From: Elymus sibiricus
Lineage: Eukaryota; Streptophyta; Magnoliopsida; Poales; Poaceae
DNA length: 64,000 nucleotides
NCBI GenBank assembly: GCA_039707655.1
Contig: CM077670.1
Location: forward strand, 149,524,001-149,588,000
Direction of reading: 5' to 3'
A program made the position numbers and the translations under genes. Under the pieces are notes generated by a model. That model made no database searches and was not told the DNA's origin. It saw nothing but the letters and a program-made list of their open reading frames with translations. Shown here in pieces: positions 22,040 through 33,315 of this stretch (position 1 is the stretch's first letter; every line of letters starts with the position of its first letter).

Positions 22040-24142
22040 GGCGTCGGTTGCCTTCTGGAATTCTTGTTCGCTGGTCTCATCATCGTCCTCTTCGTCACTT
22101 CCATCATCTTCCTCTTTCTTGTCTCGGCCTCTAGCAGGCTTCTCTTTCTGCTATTTGGCCTTGCCGCGGCGGCCTCCTCGACCACCACGACCCTTTTTAC
22201 CGGATCCACCAGTACCTTCTTGACCCTTCTCTTTGTCACACTTTTCGTATTCAGCTTTCTGTTTCTCAATAAGGTGCTTGACTTGCCGGCACTCTTGGAG
22301 ATCGTGGCCTTTGGTAGGTGAATCTTGCAATATGGCCCATCAGACTTGCCGGCCTTCTCATTCGCCGCCGCCTCCTGGCAAGCGGCACATACGGCTGCCT
22401 CCTTGCCGGAGTTCTCAGTCTTGGCTTTCTTGGCGGACTCAGAGTTGCCAGAACCTTTGACAGCCATGACAGTCTTGCCTTCGCGCTTCCTGTTGCAATT
22501 TCGGCCCTTCTTCCTCGGGGTGGCAGCATCATCATCCTCGGAATCTACCTCGGCACCAGCATCCTCCCCAGGAAGCCTCCTTCCTTCCTCAGCACGTGCA
22601 CACTTATCCACCAACGTATAGAGCTCGTTGACGGTTTCGGGCAACTTGACGTTCATTTTCTCCCGCATCCTCCGATTGCGCACATTTGTGTGAAAGGCGG
22701 CAATGACGGCTACGGGGTGCACGTCTGGGATATTGCAGTGCATGCGGCTGAATCTCTGGATATACTTGCGCAAAGTTTCACCATCTCTTTGCGGGATCAC
22801 TTTCAGGTCGCTGGGCTGTCCAGGGGCCTTGTGGCCTCTGGTAAAGGCACCAACAAACTCATTCTAGAGATCTGACCACGAAGAAATGGAGTTCTCCGGC
22901 AAGTTCATCAGCCAAGATCTCACATTGGGCTTCAGTACCAACAGAAAGTAATTGGCGAGGATCTTCTAATCTCTTCCCCCGGCAGCTTGCACGGCAATCG
23001 TGTAGATGCCCAGAAACTCTGCCGGGTTCAGCTAGCCGTCGTACTTTTCTGGTACTTCTGGCTTGAAGGCTCGGACGGACGGCCATCGGACTTGCCGCAG
23101 CTCATGGGTGAAGGCAGGACACCCAACCTCATAAGGTAGATACCCGCCAACCCCTGGCGCAGGCTCATCAACGATGGGGCTGTTGCGCGCGTCGGATTGA
23201 CGGCGCGCCTCCCGGCGCCGTTCGATGGTGGTGCGGGCGTCCTCTGCCTGCCTGTCTCGCAGTACTTGCTGCTGGTCTTGCCGCGCCGCGGATCCGAAGA
23301 GGCCATCGACACCTCGTCGGGCTTGAAAGATCGTCGATTCTGCTGCGGTTGTTGGCGTTGCTGCTGTTGAGACTGTTGCCGCTGAGGTGATTGCACCGTT
23401 AGCGCAGTACCGTCAACGCGGCCACCAGCTGGAGCTGCTGGTGCTGTTTGTGGATGCCGTGAGGACTCCACTTACTGTGAGTTGCTAGCCTCAGCAAACC
23501 CAATCAAGCTTTGGATGGTGGATCTCCACTCATCCATCTTCTCTGCCGCTGGAGGGAAGTTCAGCAGCATCTGGGCCCGCGCCATTGCTTCTGCCGATGT
23601 GGCTGGCATGGCCGGAAGCGAAGAGCGTGATGTCGCTCTACTCCTGGCGGAGCCAGCAGGAGCGCCATCGCGGTCTTGCTGCCGCGGCACATGACCAGCA
23701 GCGGGTCGCCGTGGCGAAGGCGGTGCCTGAGGATCTGGGATTTGATCAACAGGAGTCTTGCCGTGAGGTCACCGCTGCCCGGAGTCGTTGGCGCCGCTCG
23801 GGGCCGTACCACGCCCGTCGTGTGAAGGGCGTGGCATCTGTCCTGAAGCTGCATCCTTGGACGCCGGTGCGGCTGGATCTTGGCTCGCGCCTGCCCGGGC
23901 GTTACCGCTCCGGTGGCTGCATTCGTCGGCGCGGCAAGGAGGAGGAGAAGACGTCCGTCTGCCCCGGTCGTGCCATCTCGGCTTCGTTTGCCAGAGGATC
24001 GAGGAAGTCGACTGCCTCCAGCGCGCTCGTCTCCTGCGCTGGTCATGCCAACCGTAGTATCCACACCGCCCGCATTGGCCGCGCCGCCTGCGGATATGTG
24101 CGGAGTGGCCGTCATCGTGAGGCCCTTCTTCATGGGCGCCAT
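22040..24142 (-). pseudogene. Gag of B, several frameshifts
   Basis: Proposed start ATG at 24142 (MAPMKKGL), after the primer site. The N-terminal part is Ala/Gly/Gln-rich and low in complexity (QQQQ runs near 23340-23400). The Gag core is at 22600-23090 (NVRSWLMNLPENSISSWSDL, GHKAPGQPSDL, YIQRFSRMHCNIPDV). A basic region and a single zinc-knuckle-like YCKIH...C block lie near 22270-22340 but in different frames. A TAG near 22866 and at least three frameshifts disable it. Confidence 0.7.
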
Positions 24143-24219
24143 CGACGATGAGGAGGATGACGAGGAAGTTGATGAAGAAGATGCACAATCCACTGATTCA
24201 GGTTCGCGCAAGCGATTCC

Positions 24220-24237
24220 CCCCTACCTGGTGTGCCA
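24220..24237 (-). other. Primer binding site of B, tRNA-Arg-like
   Basis: The plus strand reads CCCCTACCTGGTGTGCCA, four bases before the LTR. By memory it matches the 3' end of plant tRNA-Arg(CCU), CCCCTACCTGGCGCGCCA, at 16 of 18 positions; both differences are C-to-T. It differs from the tRNA-Asp sites of A, C, E and I. Confidence 0.6.
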
Positions 24238-24241
24238 AAGA

Positions 24242-25098
24242 TGTCGTGGTACAACCATCTATGGGGCCATCCAGCCCCTTGTGGTTTGGCAGGGGAGATC
24301 AACGTGCACAAAGAGCAGAATCAATGGAAGACGCAAGGGATTTACCTAGGTTCGGGCTGCTGAGAAGCATAAAACCCTACTCCTGCTTTTGGTGTATTGG
24401 TTGTATGGAAGCACAAGTACAGAGAGTGCTTCTCTCGGCAAGGTGCCGAGAGAGCTGCTACGCGAGACATGCAAGTATTTTGAAAGGGGTTCCGAATCCC
24501 TCTAACTGTTGCCTTGGCCCTCCTCTTATAGCTAAAGGGGTTACCACAGTGGCAAAACAGTAATTACATGTCGATTAGATAGCAAACAGTGCTATCATAC
24601 CTAACTCTGCCAGTTTAGGACAAAGGCATTAAATGCACCGTTAGGTGTCATGTCGAGAGGTAGCCCCGGCAAGGTTTCTTCATCGCTTGCCTAGCTACCT
24701 CGTATTATTCTGACACACCTCCTGGACGGGTGTCCTTAGAGACAAATCTTCTCCCTGCGTGCTGACATGTGTCCGACAAACCTCACCAACCAACCTACGC
24801 GGTCGACACCTCACTGATTAGTGACTAGCTGCCCGGTGAGGTGGAGCGCTTATGTGCTGGCAGAAGCTTGCCGGCACGGAGCTTGCCGGGTCTTCATCTT
24901 GTCGGTTTAACCTTGCCGGCAAGAAATGTCTTCATCTTCGATACTAGTTGAGTGCTTGTTGATGTTTCATCTTGAGATTCTGTAATTGGGCCTTGAATTT
25001 TGGTCTTCGCGGTTCCCGGCAAGGCTTGGCTGGCAAAGAGGCTGCTACTATCTTTGCATAAGTCAGGGTATAAAATACCCATGTTTTATACACCGACA
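24242..25098 (-). repeat. 5' LTR of B, 857 bp
   Basis: Plus-strand start TGTCGTGGTAC and end ACACCGACA. It differs from the left LTR by scattered substitutions and a short insertion near 24830. A weaker TATA-like GCTATAAGAGG is found near 24522-24532 on the minus strand. Confidence 0.85.
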
Positions 25099-25105
25099 CA
25101 TATCA

Positions 25106-25120
25106 ACTCCCCCAAGCTTA
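25106..25120 (-). other. Polypurine tract of A
   Basis: TAAGCTTGGGGGAGT on the minus strand, directly before the final TATCA of the LTR. The same 15-mer recurs at 27199-27213. Confidence 0.75.
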
Positions 25121-27198
25121 ACTCATTGCTTGTCCTCAAGCAATTCAGTTAACAAAACTGAAAGTGATAAAAAAAACTTTTACAAACTCTTTTGTTCTTG
25201 TATCTATATATATGCTTAAATAGCACCCAAGTTTTCAGCAAAGATCATGAACTAACCATGCAAATGATAACTTTTAGAAATTTTATTCACTCATATCAAT
25301 GGCATAATCAAGTAGTGAGCAATAATAGACATCTCAAAAGCCAACACTTTGTCAAAACGATCATGATATAATATGACAACATGGTATCTCGCTAGCCCTT
25401 TCTGAGACCGCAAAACATAAATGCAGAGCACCTCCAAAGTTCAAGCAGTGACTAAACATTGTAATTCATGGTAGCAGCGATCCAGTCATGATGCACACAA
25501 CATTAACTATACACAATGCATGAGAATGACAATAATGCTCTCAGGTCTGGTGCTCATTTGAGAAGGTGATGACTCCACAATAAAAGTAAAATAACATAAA
25601 GGTAAATAGATAGGCCCTTCGTAGAGGGAAGCATGGATTTGCATAGGTGCCAGAGCTCGAAGCTTAAATCAGAGATAAATAAAATTTTGGGAGGTATGCC
25701 TTTCCTGTCAACGTCACGATTGAGAGTTTTCAATATCTTCCATGCTAAACACATTAGCGGTGGTTCCCAAGCGGTAAAGTAAAGTTTACTCCCCCTCCAC
25801 CAATAATCACAAGCCATGGCTAGCCAAATCCTCGGGTGCCCTCCATACCAACAACTTTCCAGGGGAGTTTGTTTTATTATTTGTAGTTTTAATAGTGGGA
25901 CTGGGCATCCCGATTACCAGCCCCTCTTGTGCAAGGACAAGTGAATAAACACTCATCATGAGAATAACCCGCTTAGCATGGAAGATACTGACCGCCCCCT
26001 GTTGCTCCATGAGCGGTACGGGCACACAAAACAGATGTTCATTTGAATATTTAGAGGTGGCACATGCAAATTTACTTAGAACGGCAGAGTAATACCGCAT
26101 ATAGGTAGATATAGTGGACTCATCTGGAATAACTTTGGTTTAAGGATTTTGATGCACAAGCAGCATTCCTGCTTAGTACAGGCGAAGGCTAGCAAATAGG
26201 TTGAGAAGTGACCAGCTAGAGAGCGAAAACGGTCATAAACATGCATTATGAATAATCAACGTTGAATACTAGCATGAGTAGGATATAAGCACCATGAACA
26301 TAAATATCGTAGAGGTTATGTTGGTTTTGAATCAACTACATGTGTGAACATGTGCCAAGTCAAGCCACTTGAAACATTTAGAGGAGGATACCATATCATC
26401 ATACTACATCACAATCATTATAATGCATGTTGACACTCAAGATAAATCATTATCCACACCTAGCTACTTAAGCATGGCATGAGCAACTATAATCTCTAAT
26501 TGTCATCACAAACATGTTTAATCATAATATGCTGAATCATGGATACTAAGTTAAACATATTTACAAAAACAAAGAACAAGTTGAGTTCATACCCGCTTTT
26601 CCTTGCCACAGTCACTTCATCAAGTCATCGTCATTATTGCCTTTCACTTGCACGACCAAATGATATGAAAATTAAAATAGTGCTAGTGTGCCATGGACTA
26701 AGCTAGAATCTGCAAGCATTTTATTTAAAGGAGAAGACAAGGTAATATGGTCTTTTTGTTAGATCAACAATAATGCATACGAGAGCCACTCAACATTTTC
26801 ATCGTGGTCTTCTCCTTACAATGACTCAACAAAAGAAAAGAATTTTAGAGAAACACACTGAAATATTTTTGGAGTTTGTAGTTTTTCTGAAGAAAGCAAA
26901 TTACAGAAGAAAAACGAAAACGAGAAAAGAAAACTATTTACACGGGAGAACTCCCAACAAGTAAAAGAAGAAACGGGAAATCTTTTTTTGGTTTTATTTT
27001 AATACTACTACTAATTAAGCTAGAAAGAAAACCCGAAAAGAAACGAGAAATATTTTTGGATTTTCTCAAAGTTTTTCAAACACACAAGAAGAAAGCGAGA
27101 AAAATAAAACTAACATGGATTATACAATGAAAAAGTATGAACACCGACAACTGAAATGAAATGTGTGACCATGAATAAAATGTCGGTGGGAAATATGA
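25121..27198 (-). other. 3' non-coding internal region of A
   Basis: AT-rich, no credible coding. The part at 25560-26560 resembles H (about 800-1760). The stretch at 26870-27080 is purine-rich on the plus strand (AGAAAAC repeats). Its function is unknown; it lies between the two PPT copies. Confidence 0.6.
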
Positions 27199-27213
27199 AC
27201 TCCCCCAAGCTTA
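27199..27213 (-). other. Second PPT-like copy in A
   Basis: Exactly the same 15 bases as the true PPT at 25106-25120, located 20 bases downstream of the stop codon of the 3' ORF (minus strand sense). Confidence 0.7.
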
Positions 27214-27233
27214 GGTTTTTGGCCTAGCTTGGT

Positions 27234-28256
27234 CTACGGCCATCTGTAGTAGCCATCCGGTCCCATGTGAAAGTCCTGAGGCGGCGGCACCCGAGCGTCC
27301 CAATCCTGGGCCTCCTCCTCTGCTGTGGCCAACGGATTCCGGTAAGCAACGATGTCCGGTGGCATCACAGTATATCCGTTCCTGGCATGATAATCAAACA
27401 AAGCAGGTGCAGGCAACGGAATAATATCACGAGTATCCTCACTAAAAACCAAGTTATAACGAATGTTGTGAGGAGGCTCAGGAGCATCAAGAAAGTGGTG
27501 GTCCTTCATGGACTAGTGATCTAAGTAAACTCTGGGCAACAAGTAATCATGAGGGCGTATGTTAACATTAAAATGTCTCGCTAAGCGAGTAGCATAAATA
27601 CCACCATGAATTTTACCCCTAGTCCTATTAGTGTGTAGGCGGCATGCAATGATAGCTCCCAGGTTATAAGTGTTGTCATTATGCAGTGCGCGGCATAAAA
27701 TGGCAATGTCAGGTGCAGCTAGCGCACTACCTTGCTCCCTAGTAATCAAGCATTTCCCTAAGAATAGAGCAAAGTAATGAACAGAGGGAAACTGCACGCT
27801 AGTGGCTCGGGCTTTTGACATGCCCCTTGTCTCTCCCATAGTTAAAGTGTGGAGGAAGCCCTCAAACTCCTCCAGTCGAGGCTCTCTAATGTCCCCATCA
27901 AAGGGAATCAAACATATCTCACAAAATTCAGCAAGTGGTATCTGATGATGTTCAGCATATAAATCAAAGCGCACCTCAGGGGGTTCAAGCCTATTCAGAA
28001 AATGAAAATTTTGCACAAAGGAATTTGTAAGGATGTGGTACTGGTCACACTCATCTACGAGGAAGTCGGTCAGTCTGGTATTTGTAACGAATTGCATTCA
28101 CTCTTGGTAGAATCCGGCTTCGTTCATGAAAGCATTGTGCGGCCATTCGCACGGTAGGACCTCCATCCTACGCGGGATGTTGAGGTCACTGTTCGAGGAG
28201 TCCCCAAGGACTCCCTTGGCGTTCCGCTTCAAAGAACTCCTCTGGAAGATATTCAT
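27234..28256 (-). pseudogene. 3' ORF of A, unknown function, in the env-like position of the Athila lineage
   Basis: One continuous frame of about 340 codons from the proposed ATG 28256 (MNIFQRSSLKRNAKG) to the TGA 27234, interrupted by a TGA (28098) and a TAG (27513). Recognisable blocks are LPCEWPHNAFMNEAGFYQE, CDQYHILTNSFVQNFHF, EVRFDLYAEHHQIPLAEFCE and HFNVNIRPHDYLLPRVYLDH. Athila-lineage elements often hold an extra ORF between pol and the 3' LTR, and the PF03078 (ATHILA ORF-1) family is a possible relative, unverified. No clear signal peptide or membrane segment is visible, so 'envelope' is not supported. Confidence 0.55.
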
Positions 28257-28439
28257 TTTCCTAAGGACAATTTTCTGAAAATTTTTGGGCCACAAAAATG
28301 ATATGAATAAAACTTCACAAGATTGATAGCAACTACTCATATGGATGTCTAGAGGCTATATCAGGCATTCAAACTACTTGGAACTCAAAGAATTCAACAT
28401 GCAAGCTCATTTCCAGTAGCACCAAGAGCAGCTAATTAT

Positions 28440-28575
28440 GCAAAATATAATCCACTAGAGCAAAAACTAATTGGAGCAATGGAGGAGTCACATACCAAGG
28501 AGCAATCTCCCAAAACAGTTTCGGAAATAGAGCTCCGAGCAAAGAGATCGAAAATTTCAGGTTTATCAGCAAGAA

Positions 28576-28627
<52 letters not shown>

Positions 28628-28930
28628 ACTAGGAATTTTTGCTAGAGTTAAGAGACGAAGTGCGCTGAAGGAATAAGTGAGGGGGTCCCTGTGGGGCCCA
28701 CGAGCCACCTGGGCGCGCCAGGGGGGTGGCGCGCCCTGGTGCCTCGTGGACACCTGGGGCACCCCCCCTGGTATATTTCCAGTGCCAAAAATTCTTAAAT
28801 ATTATATAAAAATTCATATCAAAAATTTATTGCATTCTGAGTACTTTCATTTCTGGACATTTTTTTATTGCACGGATAAATCAGAAAAGCGGATAATCAT
28901 GGCATTTTATTTTATTTAACTAAGAATAAC
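28440..28930 (-). promoter_or_regulatory. Diverged U3-like segment inside A, upstream of the 3' ORF
   Basis: On the minus strand this follows the order of the A LTR: GAAATGAAAGT...(AT-rich)...GGCACTGG, then the GC hairpin GGGCGCGCC/GGCGCGCCC (28711-28736), then GTGGGGCCCAC. In the LTR the same blocks precede the TATA box. Here the TATA box position reads ACTTATTCC, so no clear TATA remains. It lies 170-650 bases upstream of the 3' ORF. Confidence 0.55.
28579..28625. repeat. (GA)n microsatellite, 47 bp
   Basis: Uninterrupted GA dinucleotides within the U3-like segment of A; TC repeats on the sense (minus) strand, where TC-rich tracts can sit downstream of plant core promoters. Confidence 0.95.
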
Positions 28931-29076
28931 AGAAAACAAAAAGTGGGTACAGAAGGTTGTGCTTACTAAATTCATCGACCACATGCCTCTCAAAAAGAAT
29001 CCATTAATAAGGTTGATCAGGTCTTATTAACAAACCATTTCCGAGTGACATGAAACCGAAGAATTTTCGTATAACA

Positions 29077-31823
29077 CTAGGTTACCTCAACGGGGATATG
29101 CATCTCCCCAATAATAAGAGTTTCATATTTCTTTTTAACAGTAGGAAGAGTGAGTTGAAAACTTCCAATAGTAATTATCGGAGTCTTTCCAATAACATGA
29201 ATACCATGTACTTGAAATTGTTTCTTCGGAAAGTGCACCGTATGTTCATTACCATTGATATGAAAAGTGACCTTGCTTTTGTTGCAATCAATAATAACCC
29301 CTGCAGTATTCAAAAAGGGCCTACCAAGGATAATCGACATGTTGTCATCCTCGGGCATATCAAGTATAACAAAGTCTGTTAGGATAGTAACATTTGCAAC
29401 TACAACGGGCACATCCTCACAAACACCAATAGGTATGGCAGTTGATTTCTCAGCCATTTGCAATGATATTTCAGTGGGAGTGAGTTTATTCAAATCAAGT
29501 CTTTTATATAAAGAGAAAGGCATAACACTAACACCGGCTCCAAAATCACACAAAGCAGTTTTGACATAATTTCGTTTAATGGAGCATGGCATAGTTGGTA
29601 TTCCTGGATCTCCTAGTTTCTTAAGTACTCCATCCTTAAAAGAATAATTTGCAAGCATGGTGGAAATCTCAACTTCACGTATCTTTCTTTTATTTGTGAC
29701 AATGTCTTTCATATATTTAGCATAAGGGGCCATCTTTAAAATATCAGTCAAACGAGTACGCAAAAAGACTGGCCTAAGCATTTCAGTAAAGCGTTCAAAT
29801 TCTTCCTCATCCTTTTTCTTAGATGGTTTAGGAGGAAAGGGAATGGGTTTTTGAACCCATGGTTCTCTTTCTTTACCATGTTTTCTAGCAACGAAGTCTC
29901 TTTTATCATAACGTTTATTTTTAGAAGGTGGGTTATCAAGATCAACAGCAGGTTCTATTTCAACATCATTATCAGGTTCTTTATCATTATCTGGTTGGGT
30001 ATCCACATGAGCATCATCATTATTATTATCATCAGGTGAATGTTCATTACCAGATTGTGTTTCAGCATCAGAAATAGAAACATCATTACTATCCTCCATG
30101 GGTTTTTCTACTTCAGGTTCACTAGAAGTATGCAAAGTCCTATCGTTTTTCTTTTTCTTTTTCTTTTTAGATGGACTAGGTGCATCAACATTAATTCTTT
30201 GAGAGACTTGTTCAATTCTTTTAGGGTGACCTTCAGGATAAAGTGGCTCCTGAGTCATTTTACCTCCTCTAGTCATTACTCTAACAGCATGATCATTCAT
30301 ATTGTTATTCATTTCGTTGAGCAATTCACCTTGAGATTTAGCAACTTGTTCTAATTGGGTTTGAACCATAGATGCATGTTTACTTACACCTTTGACATCA
30401 TTAGCAATTCTAAATAACAAGTCACTCAAGCGATCAATCATGTAGGCATTTCGTTTCAATTGTTTCATAACATTGGCATTGAAATGATCTTGTTTAATAA
30501 TATAATTGTCAAATTCATACAAGCATTGACTAGGAGGTTTTTTATAAGGAATATCACTTTCATCAAACTTTATAAGAGAATTTACCTCTACTACCTGTGT
30601 CGGTTTGTCAAGACCATGTATCTCTTCAATAGGTGGCAAATTCTTAACATCTTTAGCTTTAATACCTTTTTCCTTCTGGCATTTCTTTGCTTCTTGCATA
30701 TCTTCAGGACTGAGATATAAAATACCCCTCTTCTTTGGAGTGGGTTTAGGCGGCGGTTCAGGAAGTGTCCAATCATTATCATTCTTCAATATATTATTCA
30801 ATAATTCCTCAGCTTGTTCAATAGTCCGTTCCCTGAAAACACAACTCGCACAACTATCTAGGTAGTCCCTAGAAGCATCGGTTAGTCCATTATAGAAGAT
30901 ATCAAGTATTTCATTTTTCTTAAGAGGATGATAAGGCAAAGCATTAAGTAATTGGAGAAGCCTCCCCCAAGCTTGAGGGAGATTCTCTTCTTTAATTTGC
31001 ACAAGTTAAATATTTCCTGTAAATCAGCTTGTTTCTTATGAGCAGGAAAATATTTTTCAGAGAAGTAATAAATCATATCCTAGGGACTACGCACACAACC
31101 AGGAGCAACAGTATTATACCATTCCTTAGCATCACCCTTTAATGAGAAAGGAAATAACTTAAGAATATAGTAATAGCGAATTTTTTCCTCATGAGCAAAT
31201 AGGGTGGCTATATCATTTAATTTAGTGAGATGTGCCACAACGGTTTCAGTTTCATAACCATGGAAAGGATCAGATTCAACCAAAGGAATTAACTCAGGAT
31301 CGACAGAGAATTCATAATCCTTATCAGTAACAAATATGGGAAAGGTAGCAAACTTAGGATCATGTTTCATTTTCTCCCTCATAGATTTTTCTTTCATTTC
31401 AGCAAGCAGTTTTATAACTTCATCTCTATCATTACAAGCAAGTATGGCTCTAGCAGTCTCCCTATCAAAGCAATGTTCATCATTTGTTTCAACTCTAGTA
31501 GGAGAGCTAGGCATAATAGGTGAATCGTAATTCTCAAGAGTTTCAGCATTTTCAATTTCTTTAGCTTTAGCAAGTTGTTCGCTAAGAAATTCACCAAGTG
31601 GCACAGCATTATCAAGCATAGTACTAGCATCATCATGAGTATCATTCATGGCGGAAGTGGTATCATAAATAACTTGCAACACATCAGAATTAATAGCATG
31701 GGGTGGTGTTGCAAGTTTGCTCAAAACAGAAGGTGAATCAAGTGCAGAGCTAGATGGCAGTTCCTTACCTCCCCTCGTCTTAGAGGGAACGATCTTGGTC
31801 TTAGCGTCTTTCAGATTCTTCAT
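29077..31823 (-). pseudogene. Gag-protease of A, no pol
   Basis: Proposed ATG at 31823 (MKNLKDAKTKIV). Gag core: FPFSLKGDAKEWYNTVAPGC, then FSEKYFPAHKKQADLQEIFN. A TAG (31080) and a one-base deletion near 31010 interrupt it; the rest (29077-31002) is a 641-residue open frame. It contains a Lys run, an Asp/Asn-rich acidic stretch (about residues 300-360) and a protease with ALCDFGAGVSVMPFSLY and SIILGRPFLNTAGVIIDC. A stop follows the protease directly; no RT is found downstream. No CCHC zinc knuckle is seen. Confidence 0.85.
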
Positions 31824-31873
31824 AGTGATCAACAGATATAAATCCCAAGTGACTCTAGAAATAAAGCTATGCT

Positions 31874-31890
31874 CGCTAGCAACGGCGCCA
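31874..31890 (-). other. Primer binding site of A, tRNA-Asp type
   Basis: Plus strand CGCTAGCAACGGCGCCA: the last 12 bases match the tRNA-Asp 3' end exactly. It lies 11 bases from the LTR at 31902. Confidence 0.8.
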
Positions 31891-31901
31891 GAAAAAGGTC
31901 T

Positions 31902-33310
31902 TAATAACCCACAAGTATAGGGGATCGCAACAGTTTTCGAGGGTAGAGTATTCAACCCAAATTTATTGATTCGACACAAGGGGAGCCAAAGAATATTTGC
32001 AAGTATTAGCAGTTGAGTTGTTAGTTCAACCACACCCGAGACTAAATATCTGCAACAGAGTGATCAGTAGCATAGTAGTATGATAGTTTGATAGCTGTAG
32101 CAATAGGAGTATCAGTAATGGTAGCAGCAACAGTAGTAGCAATTGTAACAGTAGTAGCAACAGTAGTAACTTAGCAAGAACAATATGTGAAAAACTCGTA
32201 GGCATTGGATCGGTGATATTGTTGGATAAGATTCATCATGTAACAGTCATAACCTAGGGTGACACAGAACTAGCTCCAATTCATCAATGTAATGTAGGCA
32301 TGTATTCCGTATATAGTCATACATGCTTGCGATAAGAACTTGCATGACATCTTTTGTCCTACCCTCCCGTGGCAGCGGGGTCCATAAGGAAACTAAGGGA
32401 TATTAAGGCCTCCTTTTAATAGAGAACCGGAACAAAGCATTAGCACTTAGTGAATACATGAACTCCTCAAACTACGGCAATCACCGGAAAGAATCCCAAT
32501 TATTCTCACCTTGGGGTATGCGGATCATAACATGTAGCAGGTGCATATAACTTGCAAGATCGGATCAAGAACACAAATATATTCATGAAAACATAAAGGG
32601 TTCAGATCTGAAATCATGGCACTCGGGCCCTAGTGACAAGCATTAAGCATAGCAAAGTCATAGCAACATCAATCTCAGAACATAGTGGATACTAGGGATC
32701 AAGCCCTAACAAAACTAACTCGATTACATGATAAATCTCATCCAAGTCATCACCGTCCAGCAAGCCTACGAAGGAATTACTCACTCCTAGCGGTGAGCAT
32801 CATGAAATTGGTGATGAAGGATGGTTGATGATGAGAATGCCGGAAGATCCCCCTCTCCGGAGCCCCAAACGGACTCCAGATGTGGCCTCCCGATGAAGAA
32901 CAGGAGGTGGCGGCGGCTCCGTATCGTGAAATGCAATAAAACTTCCTCCCTTATTTTTTTCTCTGGAATTGTGAATTTATAGCGTTGGAATTAGGTCAGA
33001 CGGAGTCACGTGGGCCCCACGAGGTACCAGGGCGCGCCTGGGAGGGGGGTGGCGCGCCCTGGTGCCTCATGGGCACTGGGTGGCCCCCCTCCAGTAGGTT
33101 TTGGCTCCAGTATTTTTTATATATTCCATAAAAAATCTCCAAAAAATTTCATCCAATTCCAAGAACTTTTATTTCTGCACAAAAAACAACACCATGGCAA
33201 TTCTGCTGAAAACAGCGTCAATCCTGGTTAGTTTCATTCAAATCATGAAAATTAGAGTCCAAAACAAGAGCAAAAGTGTTTGGAAAAGTAGATACGATGG
33301 AGACGTATCA
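31902..33310 (-). repeat. 5' LTR of A, 1409 bp
   Basis: Starts TAATAACCC (TG mutated to TA) and ends GAGACGTATCA on the plus strand. The hairpin arms lie at 33026-33063, and the minus-strand TATA box complement is at 32974-32982. It pairs with the left LTR over its whole length. Confidence 0.88.
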
Positions 33311-33315
33311 ATATC

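Larger units (their letters stand above)
11841..25098 (-). mobile_element. Element B: complete Tat-lineage gypsy retrotransposon with an antisense gene
   Basis: LTRs at 11841-12684 and 24242-25098 flank 11.5 kb. Target duplication is CGTAT (11836-11840) against CATAT (25099-25103), one substitution. Minus-strand order: 5' LTR, primer site, gag, protease, RT, RNase H, second RNase H, integrase, spacer, then a plus-strand gene, then 3' LTR. Dual RNase H and an extra ORF between pol and the 3' LTR are known hallmarks of the Tat lineage. Hand comparison of about 590 bp of LTR pair gives roughly 5% differences, mostly transitions. All genes carry stops or frameshifts. Confidence 0.88.
10438..33310 (-). 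mobile_element. Element A: complete gag-protease LTR retrotransposon (WHAM-like), split by B
   Basis: Both LTRs and a perfect 5-bp target duplication ATATC (10433-10437 and 33311-33315) are present. Subtracting B (13.3 kb) leaves about 9.6 kb. Order on the minus strand: 5' LTR, tRNA-Asp primer site, gag-protease, U3-like segment, 3' ORF, second PPT-like motif, 2.1 kb non-coding, PPT, 3' LTR. No RT, RNase H or integrase is found, so it is non-autonomous. B entered two bases before the LTR end. My hand comparison of about 1 kb of the LTR pair gives roughly 3.5% differences. Confidence 0.88.

Noticed and set aside
28098..28340. Start of the 3' ORF of A placed at 28340
   Set aside because: That start relies on a non-ATG-like upstream extension; ATG at 28256 with a basic N-terminus is more plausible.
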